This document shows positions 37,444 through 44,320 of a stretch of DNA of 64,000 nt, one piece after another. The position numbers and the translations under genes are program-made. How positions within the stretch are numbered: position 1 is the stretch's first letter; each line of letters begins with the position of its first letter. Location: the NCBI RefSeq assembly GCF_004310665.1, contig NZ_SIXF01000022.1, positions 27,405 to 91,404 on the forward strand, in the 5' to 3' direction. The notes beneath the pieces were generated by a model. That model did not search any database and had not been told where the DNA came from. It worked only from the letters and a program-made list of their open reading frames with translations. The stretch is from Pedobacter kyonggii. Lineage in GTDB: Bacteria; Bacteroidota; Bacteroidia; Sphingobacteriales; Sphingobacteriaceae.

Positions 37444-37502
37444 TGTCATTCTGAGCTTGTCGAAGAACTTACAATAGGTGTTTCGACAGGCTCAACATGA
37501 TA
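37444..37502. repeat. GTCAT repeat, copy 4 (inside zwf-pgl gap)
   Basis: TGTCATTCTGAGCTTGTCGA pairs with TCGACAGGCTCAACATGATA. It is a short form that folds into a single long hairpin, within the zwf-pgl gap of an apparent operon. Confidence 0.7.
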
Positions 37503-37519
37503 TTATTTAATATACAAAA

Positions 37520-38245
37520 ATGAATCTACTCATATATAAAACATTAGAAGAACTGAATCAGGATCTGGCAGATTATGTAATTAAAATTGCAGAAATGTGT
37601 ATCGAAGAAAACGACCGTTTTAATTTTGTATTAACTGGCGGCAGTTCTCCTAAAGCACTCTATCATCTTCTGGCTACAGAAGGCCAGCACAGAATTGATT
37701 GGGAAAAAGTATACTTCTTCTTTGGCGATGAGCGCAACGTTCCGGCCAATGATGATAACTACAACGGATTAATGGCCAAGAAAACCATTTTAGACCCACT
37801 AGGCATTAAAGAAGATCATATCTTTTACGTTGATACCACTTTGGCTCCAGAAAAAGCAGCTATCGAATATAAAAAAGCAATCGACAAGCATTTTAATGGT
37901 GAAGACATTGTTTTCGATCTGATCCTTTTGGGTATGGGTGATGATGCGCATACGGCTTCAATTTTCCCGCATACTACTTTGGTCAAAGATGAAGAAGTAA
38001 ATGTAGCAGCTGTATACGTAGAAAAACTAGATACTTATCGCATTAGCTTTACCGCATCTTTAATTAATAAAGCAGATAACGTTGCTTTCTTGGTGTTTGG
38101 AGAGAATAAAGCCGAAGCGCTTAAACATGTTATTGGCGATGAGCAAAAAGATGCTGCTACCTACCCGTCACAGCTAATTGATCCGATCGATGGAAAATTA
38201 ACCTGGTTTACCGATGAGGCTGCAACAAAATTATTAGAAGATTAA
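37520..38245 (+). CDS. pgl: 6-phosphogluconolactonase
   Basis: A 241-residue DevB/SOL-type lactonase that hydrolyses 6-phosphoglucono-lactone, the step between zwf and gnd. TGGSSPKALYHLL near 39-51, FFGDERNVP at 67-75 and LGMGDDAHTASIFP near 138-151 are the family blocks, with the catalytic His in DAHTASIFP. It closes the pentose-phosphate cluster and is followed by a terminator. Confidence 0.95.
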   Translation: MNLLIYKTLEELNQDLADYVIKIAEMCIEENDRFNFVLTGGSSPKALYHLLATEGQHRIDWEKVYFFFGDERNVPANDDNYNGLMAKKTILDPLGIKEDHIFYVDTTLAPEKAAIEYKKAIDKHFNGEDIVFDLILLGMGDDAHTASIFPHTTLVKDEEVNVAAVYVEKLDTYRISFTASLINKADNVAFLVFGENKAEALKHVIGDEQKDAATYPSQLIDPIDGKLTWFTDEAATKLLED

Positions 38246-38291
38246 AAAATTATGATGTCTGAAGAACATTTATCAGACTTTTTAAACGGAA

Positions 38292-38326
38292 AAACGGAAT
38301 ATACCTTAGGGTTGTTCCGTTTTTTT
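38292..38326 (+). terminator. terminator after pgl
   Basis: AAACGGAA pairs with TTCCGTTT (38315-38322), followed by Ts. Confidence 0.75.
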
Positions 38327-38358
38327 ATTTACCGATTAGCTGAACTAGGAGAAATTAA

Positions 38359-38407
38359 TGTCACATAACGAAAATGATCCTTAAACATTTTCAGGTTCAG
38401 GATGACG
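38359..38407. repeat. GTCAT repeat, copy 5 (degenerate)
   Basis: TGTCAC on the left and TCAGGATGACG on the right, with GATCC before the right stem. The left half is decayed. Confidence 0.45.
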
Positions 38408-38430
38408 ATCTCGGAGGATTATCCCCGAGC

Positions 38431-38494
38431 GTGCTGTAGGATGTTAACATCGTACAGTTACATTTCAGTGCCAGATTGAAACATCTGACACCAC
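38431..38494. repeat. two family 2 hairpins
   Basis: GTGCTGTAGGATGTTAACAT and then GTGCCAGATTGAAACATCTG, each a short stem around TTAA or GAAA and flanked by GTG/CAC. Confidence 0.5.
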
Positions 38495-38517
38495 ACCAAA
38501 ATCGATTAAACTAGATG

Positions 38518-38601
38518 CGTCACCCTGATTTATTTCAGGGTCTATAATACGTTGTGGTAATTTTCAAGGCTAAAAGATCCTGAAACAAGTTCAGGATGAC
38601 G
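38518..38601. repeat. GTCAT repeat, copy 6 (CCTGA type)
   Basis: CGTCACCCTGATTTATTTCA plus GGGTCT on the left and AAGATCCTGAA...TTCAGGATGACG on the right. Each half is its own hairpin. Confidence 0.7.
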
Positions 38602-38612
38602 ATCCGTGTAGA

Positions 38613-38640
38613 GTGCAAGATTGAAACATCTGACACCACA
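38613..38640. repeat. family 2 hairpin
   Basis: AGATTGAAACATCTGACACC, nearly identical to the copy at 38472, but with the left GTGC context. Confidence 0.5.
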
Positions 38641-38646
38641 TATATG

Positions 38647-38747
38647 GCCGTCATTGCGAGGAGTAACGACGAGGCAATCTTTCCTATTTACCAATTTTGC
38701 TATAAAGATTGCTTCGTCGGCTGAAAAAGCCTTCTCGCAATGACGGC
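38647..38747. repeat. GTCAT repeat, copy 7 (TGCGAG type)
   Basis: GCCGTCATTGCGAG and CTCGCAATGACGGC form perfect 14-bp ends. Inside are GGCAATCTTT and AAAGATTGCTTCG, also inverted. Confidence 0.8.
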
Positions 38748-38765
38748 TTCACAAGTAAAACGTCT

Positions 38766-39647
38766 CTAATCCAGTTTCTCTTCAATCAACAGTTTAATAA
38801 TCCCATCAGCCATTCCCACTTTAGGTACATAAATCTGCTTTATACCAGTCCATTTCATTAAGGTTAAATAAATCTCACAAGCCGGGATAATAACGTCTGC
38901 ACGGTCGGGGTTTAAGCCTAAAGTGTTAATCCTTTCTTTCAATGAATAACTGGTTAATTTATTATACATCGAATTTAGCTTCTGCAAAGATAAAGGCGCG
39001 TTTTCCTTCTCATCCGACATGCGGAACAATTTATTGATATTGCCACCGGTACCAATACCTGCCAAATGTTTATAGGCTTTTGTATGCTCTTTTACCCAAT
39101 CTTTCATTTCATCCCAGGTTTCTTCCTTATCCTGGTTGTCGAGCATCCTGATTGTACCAATATTGAAGGATCTTGATGCTTCTGGAGCGCCTTTTACAAA
39201 AACTGATAACTCGGTACTACCTCCACCCACATCAATATATAGGTAATTTTTATTTTCGTCTAACTCTTCTTCAATATGATTGGCGTAAATAATATTCGCT
39301 TCGCGTTGTCCCTCAATAATCTCTAAAGTAACGTCGGCTTCCTTTTTAATCAGCTTAACAATATCTTCTCCATTGCTGGCCTCTCGCATAGCAGATGTTG
39401 CACAGGCTAAATATTCCGAAACATGATAAACATCCATCAGATTTTTAAAAGCAGTCATGGTTTTTACCAGGTCTGCAGATTTTTTCTCCGAAATATATTG
39501 ATCTAAGAATGCATCATCTCCCAAGCGGAGCGGCACACGTATAAGGGTATTCTTTTTGTACTTATATTTTCCGTCTTGTTTGCTAATATCAGCAATGAGT
39601 AATCTCACCGCATTCGAACCGATATCTATAGCTGCGTATCTTAACAT
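38766..39647 (-). CDS. ppx: exopolyphosphatase, Ppx/GppA family
   Basis: A 293-residue protein of the ASKHA fold with AIDIGSNAVRLLIAD at 6-20 and YIDVGGGSTELSVF around 137-150, the two phosphate-binding loops. It is the short form without the C-terminal HD-like domain. It removes terminal phosphate from polyphosphate or pppGpp. Its ATG overlaps the stop of ppk1 (TAATG), so synthesis and breakdown enzymes are made together. Confidence 0.93.
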   Translation of the reverse strand: MLRYAAIDIGSNAVRLLIADISKQDGKYKYKKNTLIRVPLRLGDDAFLDQYISEKKSADLVKTMTAFKNLMDVYHVSEYLACATSAMREASNGEDIVKLIKKEADVTLEIIEGQREANIIYANHIEEELDENKNYLYIDVGGGSTELSVFVKGAPEASRSFNIGTIRMLDNQDKEETWDEMKDWVKEHTKAYKHLAGIGTGGNINKLFRMSDEKENAPLSLQKLNSMYNKLTSYSLKERINTLGLNPDRADVIIPACEIYLTLMKWTGIKQIYVPKVGMADGIIKLLIEEKLD

Positions 39648-41707
39648 TATGATTGATGCTTGGTTTTTAAATAGTTGTAGATGTCTACCTGCGCCCTTAT
39701 CTTTTTACTTAATCTGTTTTTATGGTATTTATTATTGTTCAAAGCATTGATCTGCCTCGATTTGGTATTGTCCTGCAATTGCAGATCAATGATATCCTGT
39801 ATTTCCTGTTTCACATCGTGATCTAAAACCGGGAATCCTACCTCTACGCGGTGTTCGAAATTCCTGCTCATTAAATCTGCAGATGATAAATACATGTCGT
39901 TTTTACCGTTATTACCAAAAATATAAACCCTGGCATGCTCCAAAAACTTATCGATAATACTAATAGCGGTAATATTTTCACTAAAACCCTTTACTCCAGG
40001 TACCAGACAGCAGATACCACGGATGATCAGCTGAACTTTAACCCCAGCATTGCTCGCATCGTAAAGTTTGGCGATAATCCCTTCATCCGCTAGGCTATTT
40101 ACCTTTAACATAATGTAGGCGAGTTTGCCTTGTTTAGCATTCCTGATTTCGCGGTTAATAAAATTGACCAGTTTCGAGCGGCTCTCCAGCGGCGAAACAA
40201 TCAGGTGTTTAAATCCCTTCGTTACGGTACGTTTGCTCAACGCATCAAAAAGTTTGACCAGATCATTGGTGATCTCTTTCTTAGCAGTGAAAATACTATG
40301 GTCGCAGTATAAACCTGCGGTTTTCTCGTTAAAGTTTCCTGTTGCTAAGTTTGCGTAGTAAACTGGCTTATCTTTTTCAATCCGTTTAACCAAACAAATT
40401 TTAGAGTGTACTTTGTAGTCGGTTAAGCCGTAATTTACCTTAACCCCCTCCTCCATTAAGCGGGTGGTCCAGTAAATATTAGCCTGTTCATCAAAACGGG
40501 CTTTAAGTTCTAATAAAACAGAAACTGCTTTACCATTTTTAGCAGCGTTGATTAATGCATTGATTACTTTTGAGTTTTCGGCTAACCGGTATAAAGTAAT
40601 CTGTATTTCGGTTACTTTCGGATCAATTGCAGCTTCACGCAAGAACAAAATAATATAGTCATACGATTGGTAGGGTAAATTCACCAAATAATCGCGCTGG
40701 GCAACTTTATTAAACATACTTTGGGTTCTGTGCAAATCGTGAACCTTAAGTGGCACATTCGGCGCATATTCCAATTCCTTTTTACCTACATTTGGGAAGG
40801 CAATAAAATCGCCAAACTTATGGTAACGGTTACCCGGAATTAAACTTTCAGCCTCAAGCTTGAGTTTATTTACCAGTACAGTAAGCATATTTAAAGGCAT
40901 CGCCGAATCATAAAGCAAACGCATTGGTTTCCCTTTTTTACGTTTTTCTAAACTGCTTTTTAAATCTTCGATAAATTTATCATTAATGTTTTTATCAATA
41001 TCTAATTCGGCATCCCGTGTTAGCTGGATCGAATAAGCCTCTAAATTATCGTAAGTAAAAACATAAAATATATCGTCTAAACAATACCTGATAATATCTT
41101 CGGCAAGAATAATAAATTTTAGATCGTTTGTTTCGGGCAGTACCAAAAACCGTGGCAAATTAGGTGGAATTTCTATGAGTGCATATTTCTCTTTAATTTT
41201 TGTATCCTTTTTCGAAAGTTTAACAAAAAAGTAAAGGTACCGGTCTTTCAGTTCTGGAAAAGGTTTATCCATATCCAGCATAATGGGAACAAGATTAGAT
41301 AAAATCTTATCCCTAAAATGATTTTTAACAAATTCGCCTCTGCTTACATTCAGTTGGGTATCGTTTAAGATAAAAATCCTGTTTTGAGCAAGTTCATTTA
41401 TTAGGGTAGCCTGAAAAAGCTGGTCGAATTTTCTTTCTTGTTTTACAACAATGTTTTTAATCTCATTCAGAATTTTCTTTGGATTAAATCCCAAAAGTGC
41501 TTTAGCCTTATCGTTCAGATTGGTTAGCCTGGTCATGGTGGCTACTCGCACACGGTAAAATTCCTCTAAATTTGAAGAAAATATAGATAGAAACTTAATC
41601 CGTTCAATCAGCGGAACCGTTTCATCGGCAGCTTCCTGCAGTACACGTTCGTTAAAGTAAAGCCAACTGATTTCGCGGTTTAAAAAAGGGATCTTCTTAT
41701 TGCTCAT
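39647..41707 (-). CDS. ppk1: polyphosphate kinase 1
   Basis: A 686-residue PPK1, which builds long polyphosphate from ATP reversibly. It has the N domain start FLNREISWLYFNERVLQEA, the phospholipase-D-like core, the autophosphorylated His434 in DYKVHSKICLVKR and the final block with NGKNDMYLSSADLMSRNFEHRVE. The C-terminal tail is basic (KYHKNRLSKKIRAQ). It starts a two-gene operon with ppx. A terminator of the upstream gene overlaps its start region. Confidence 0.96.
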   Translation of the reverse strand: MSNKKIPFLNREISWLYFNERVLQEAADETVPLIERIKFLSIFSSNLEEFYRVRVATMTRLTNLNDKAKALLGFNPKKILNEIKNIVVKQERKFDQLFQATLINELAQNRIFILNDTQLNVSRGEFVKNHFRDKILSNLVPIMLDMDKPFPELKDRYLYFFVKLSKKDTKIKEKYALIEIPPNLPRFLVLPETNDLKFIILAEDIIRYCLDDIFYVFTYDNLEAYSIQLTRDAELDIDKNINDKFIEDLKSSLEKRKKGKPMRLLYDSAMPLNMLTVLVNKLKLEAESLIPGNRYHKFGDFIAFPNVGKKELEYAPNVPLKVHDLHRTQSMFNKVAQRDYLVNLPYQSYDYIILFLREAAIDPKVTEIQITLYRLAENSKVINALINAAKNGKAVSVLLELKARFDEQANIYWTTRLMEEGVKVNYGLTDYKVHSKICLVKRIEKDKPVYYANLATGNFNEKTAGLYCDHSIFTAKKEITNDLVKLFDALSKRTVTKGFKHLIVSPLESRSKLVNFINREIRNAKQGKLAYIMLKVNSLADEGIIAKLYDASNAGVKVQLIIRGICCLVPGVKGFSENITAISIIDKFLEHARVYIFGNNGKNDMYLSSADLMSRNFEHRVEVGFPVLDHDVKQEIQDIIDLQLQDNTKSRQINALNNNKYHKNRLSKKIRAQVDIYNYLKTKHQS

Positions 41708-41708
41708 T

Positions 41709-41742
41709 TAAAAAAATAAAAAATCCCTGCCAAAACAGGGAT
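41709..41742 (-). terminator. terminator of H1-like gene, at ppk1 start
   Basis: ATCCCTG/CAGGGAT stem (41723-41742) followed on the minus strand by a T-rich run. It ends just before the ppk1 ATG, so ppk1 transcription must begin in the hairpin or read through it. Confidence 0.7.
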
Positions 41743-41807
41743 GCTCAAAGCTGCACATTAATTTGTTAAATCGATGTTAATTCATTTACACGTTAACGTT
41801 AACAAAT

Positions 41808-42419
41808 TTATTTTTTAGTAGGTGTTTTCCCCTCTTTATTAACCGGTGTTGCAGTTTTAGCAACCGTTTTTTTAACAGCAGGAGCTGCTTTTGCAGGAGT
41901 AGCGGCTGGCGCTATTGCTTTTTTAACTGCTGTAGCAGCTTTTGTTGGTGCTTTACCTGCGGTACTTGCCGCTGTTGTGGCATCTTTTACTGCTTCTTTT
42001 GCTTTTGCAACTGGTTTTGCCAATACTTTTTCTGCTTTTTCTTCTGTTTCAATTGCCGCAACCTTAATGCTTTGCACTACTGGTTTAGCTTTTGCAACGG
42101 CTTTTTTAACAACTTTCTGAGCAGTTTTTTCTGACTTACTTACCGCTTTTGTAACTGGTTTTTTCGCTGCTTTCTCTTTTGATGCATGTAACAAATCGTC
42201 AATCTTTTGTCCAACATCTGCCTTTACAATGGTGAATTTTTTGGTTAATTTTTTAGCCACACGTTTACTCGCTTTCCCTACCTCCGTACTAATTTCCGAT
42301 ACATCATGACCTAAACTTTTGATCACATCTAAGAACTTATCCGTAATCGACTGCTCCAATTGTTTCTTCACTTCTTTTTTGGTGATCTTTTTTTGAGACT
42401 TCGGTTTAGTGGTTTTCAT
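41808..42419 (-). CDS. histone-H1-like Lys/Ala/Pro-rich protein
   Basis: A 203-residue protein. Residues 1-75 form a helical, moderately charged part (ITDKFLDVIKSLGHDVSEIS) not assigned to a family. Residues 80-203 are a low-complexity tail of Lys, Ala, Pro, Thr and Val with AKKP, KAVAKAK and APAATPAKAAP repeats, like H1/AlgP-type DNA-binding tails. It is likely nucleoid-associated (inference). It stands upstream of ppk1-ppx with a terminator between. Confidence 0.75.
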   Translation of the reverse strand: MKTTKPKSQKKITKKEVKKQLEQSITDKFLDVIKSLGHDVSEISTEVGKASKRVAKKLTKKFTIVKADVGQKIDDLLHASKEKAAKKPVTKAVSKSEKTAQKVVKKAVAKAKPVVQSIKVAAIETEEKAEKVLAKPVAKAKEAVKDATTAASTAGKAPTKAATAVKKAIAPAATPAKAAPAVKKTVAKTATPVNKEGKTPTKK

Positions 42420-42495
42420 ATTATTTTTCGTTTTTTTGTGAGGATGGATTAATTTCTATTAAATCTACTTATTTTTTTACTTTAAAGCTAAAACC

Positions 42496-42987
42496 ATGCC
42501 TTCTTTTGATATTGTAAGTAAAGTTGATTCGCAAACATTAGACAACGCAATTAACAATGCTAAAAAAGAAATCCTTAACCGATTCGACTTTAACGGATCG
42601 AAAAGCACCATCGATCTCGATAAAAAAACAAACGTAGTAACCATCGTTACTGAAGATGATATGCGATTAAAAGCAATCGAAGGTTCCATTATCTCGCGGA
42701 TGATGAAACAGAATTTAGATCCGAAAAGTTTAGATTTTGGCGATGAGCATCAGGCTTCTGGCAATATGATCAGAAAAGAAATCAGTATTAAAGAAGGATT
42801 AGATAAAGAGGCAGCAAAAAAGGTTGTGGCAAAGATCAAAGCCAGTGGATTAAAAGTTCAGCCTGCCATTATGGATGACCAGGTTAGAGTAACCGCAAAA
42901 AAAATCGATGATCTGCAGGCCGTGATGAATCTTTGTAGAAATGAAGATTTTGGTCAGCCATTACAGTTTATTAATATGCGCAATTAG
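42496..42987 (+). CDS. yajQ: YajQ family nucleotide-binding protein
   Basis: A 163-residue protein matching YajQ over its whole length: MPSFDIVSKVD, NRFDFNGSKSTI, RKEISIKEGLDKEAAKKV and the ending DFGQPLQFINMRN. YajQ proteins bind nucleotides, and some bind cyclic di-GMP and act with transcription factors. No partner gene is adjacent. It is divergent from the H1-like gene with 76 bases between starts. Confidence 0.95.
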   Translation: MPSFDIVSKVDSQTLDNAINNAKKEILNRFDFNGSKSTIDLDKKTNVVTIVTEDDMRLKAIEGSIISRMMKQNLDPKSLDFGDEHQASGNMIRKEISIKEGLDKEAAKKVVAKIKASGLKVQPAIMDDQVRVTAKKIDDLQAVMNLCRNEDFGQPLQFINMRN

Positions 42988-42992
42988 AAAGC

Positions 42993-43042
42993 TTAATTGT
43001 TTAAACTGGTTAACTGTATTACTAACCAATTTAAACAATTAA
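42993..43042. repeat. long inverted repeat between yajQ and GNAT genes
   Basis: TTAATTGTTTAAA (42993-43005) pairs perfectly with 43030-43042, and TGGTTA with TAACCA inside. The loop is about ten bases. No T run follows, so it is not a plain terminator. Confidence 0.6.
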
Positions 43043-43061
43043 CCGATTAACCATTCAACTC

Positions 43062-43508
43062 ATGGAAATCAGCGAAAACGGTTTTATATTTTCCGATAAA
43101 AAAGAGCTTTTAGATCTCGAAGCCATACATCATTATTTAAGTGTAGAGTCTTATTGGGCAAAAGATATTCCTTTTAATATCGTAAAACGTTCTATTGAAA
43201 ACTCACTTTGTTTTGGTGTTTACAAAGGAACAGAACAGGTAGGTTTTGCCCGTTGGGTAACGGATAAGGCCACCTTTGCATGGCTTTGCGATGTGTACGT
43301 TAAAGAAAGTTACCGCGGTTTGGGCTTATCAAAAAAACTGATGTCGTTTATGATCTTCCACCCAGATTTACAAGGCTTAAGGCGTTACCAGTTGGCTACT
43401 TTAGATGCACATGGTTTATATGAACAATTCGGTTTTTCGCCAATTAAAAATCCAGAAAGCCAAATGGGCATTGTTATTCAAAACGCATACAGTAAGTCAT
43501 CAGAATAG
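43062..43508 (+). CDS. GNAT-family N-acetyltransferase
   Basis: A 148-residue acetyltransferase. The acetyl-CoA site is VYVKESYRGLGLSKKLM (residues 86-102), with the R-G-x-G/A loop RGLGLS; DAHGLYEQFGF near 122 is the usual last motif. The substrate is unknown; close relatives are annotated only as GNAT proteins. It stands alone between yajQ and the DUF4142 gene. Confidence 0.85.
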   Translation: MEISENGFIFSDKKELLDLEAIHHYLSVESYWAKDIPFNIVKRSIENSLCFGVYKGTEQVGFARWVTDKATFAWLCDVYVKESYRGLGLSKKLMSFMIFHPDLQGLRRYQLATLDAHGLYEQFGFSPIKNPESQMGIVIQNAYSKSSE

Positions 43509-43566
43509 ATATAAAACCTTTTTTCAACTCTCTTGTTTTTCATACACATCAAAACATAGAGAAAAC

Positions 43567-44163
43567 ATGAAAAAGATATTTTTATTATCCACTGCTTTTG
43601 CCCTGGTGCTTTCATTTCAGGCTTGTCAAACTGCAGATAAGAAATCGGCAACCACTAAAGATAGTGTTGCTGGCGATACCAATATGGTAAACGGCAACCA
43701 TGCTACAGGAGCCGAAAGTACAGAATCAGGTGTTGACGAAGCAGGTGCAACTTTTTTAAGAAAAGCAGCAATTGGAGGTATCATGGAAGTTGAAGCCGCT
43801 AAGATTGCGCAGAAAAATGCAACAAGTGCTGAGGTGAAAGATTTCGCCGCTAAAATGTTGACTGATCACACAAAAGCCAATACGGAGTTGAAAGCTTTGG
43901 CTGTAAACAAAAAAGTAATCACCCCAGATGCATTGCCGGCCGAAGATCAGATTCATTTAGATGAAATGAAGAAAATGACAGGTATAGCTTTTGATAAACA
44001 TTATATGGTTATGATGGTCACCGATCATGAAAAAACAGTAGCCTTATTTGAACTAGGGATGCAAAACCGCGATCAGGCAATTAAAAGCTGGGCTGGCAAC
44101 ACTTTAAGTGTAATCGAATCTCATGATGAAATGGCAAAAAAAATCGTTACCAATATGAAATAA
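43567..44163 (+). CDS. DUF4142 lipoprotein
   Basis: The frame is open from 43405 but overlaps the GNAT gene; the signal peptide MKKIFLLSTAFALVLSFQAC20 fixes the start at 43567, giving 198 residues. The mature part is a four-helix DUF4142 (ferritin-like) domain: FLRKAAIGGIMEVEAAKIAQ, MLTDHTKANTELKALA and HYMVMMVTDHEKTVALFE. His and Glu residues are frequent, but metal binding is not shown. It is followed by a terminator. Confidence 0.88.
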   Translation: MKKIFLLSTAFALVLSFQACQTADKKSATTKDSVAGDTNMVNGNHATGAESTESGVDEAGATFLRKAAIGGIMEVEAAKIAQKNATSAEVKDFAAKMLTDHTKANTELKALAVNKKVITPDALPAEDQIHLDEMKKMTGIAFDKHYMVMMVTDHEKTVALFELGMQNRDQAIKSWAGNTLSVIESHDEMAKKIVTNMK

Positions 44164-44191
44164 ACAGAGGCCAATTTTTGCTTTAAAGATC

Positions 44192-44224
44192 AAAATCCTG
44201 AATAATGAATTTCAGGATTTTTTT
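44192..44224 (+). terminator. terminator after DUF4142 gene
   Basis: AAAATCCTGAA pairs with TTCAGGATTTT (44211-44221), then Ts. Confidence 0.8.
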
Positions 44225-44320
44225 CATTACTAAAATATGTGAAAAACATCATTTTTAATACAATTTCTTCCAATAAAAAAATTAAAATTAACTTTCGCCG
44301 TTTAATACAAAAATACATAA

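Larger units (their letters stand above)
38327..38765. other. repeat-filled intergenic region between pgl and ppx
   Basis: No gene is supported. Almost the whole stretch is made of hairpin repeats: GTCAT copies 5, 6 and 7 and three family 2 hairpins, alternating. It is the densest repeat cluster of the window, between convergent genes. Confidence 0.7.

Noticed and set aside
38327-38765. Possible CRISPR array in the repeat-dense gap
   Set aside because: The repeats are of two hairpin families with unequal spacing and unlike sequences; there are no regular spacers and no cas genes.
42993-43042. Terminator between yajQ and the GNAT gene
   Set aside because: The stem is long but AT-rich and not followed by a T run, so it is listed as an inverted repeat only.
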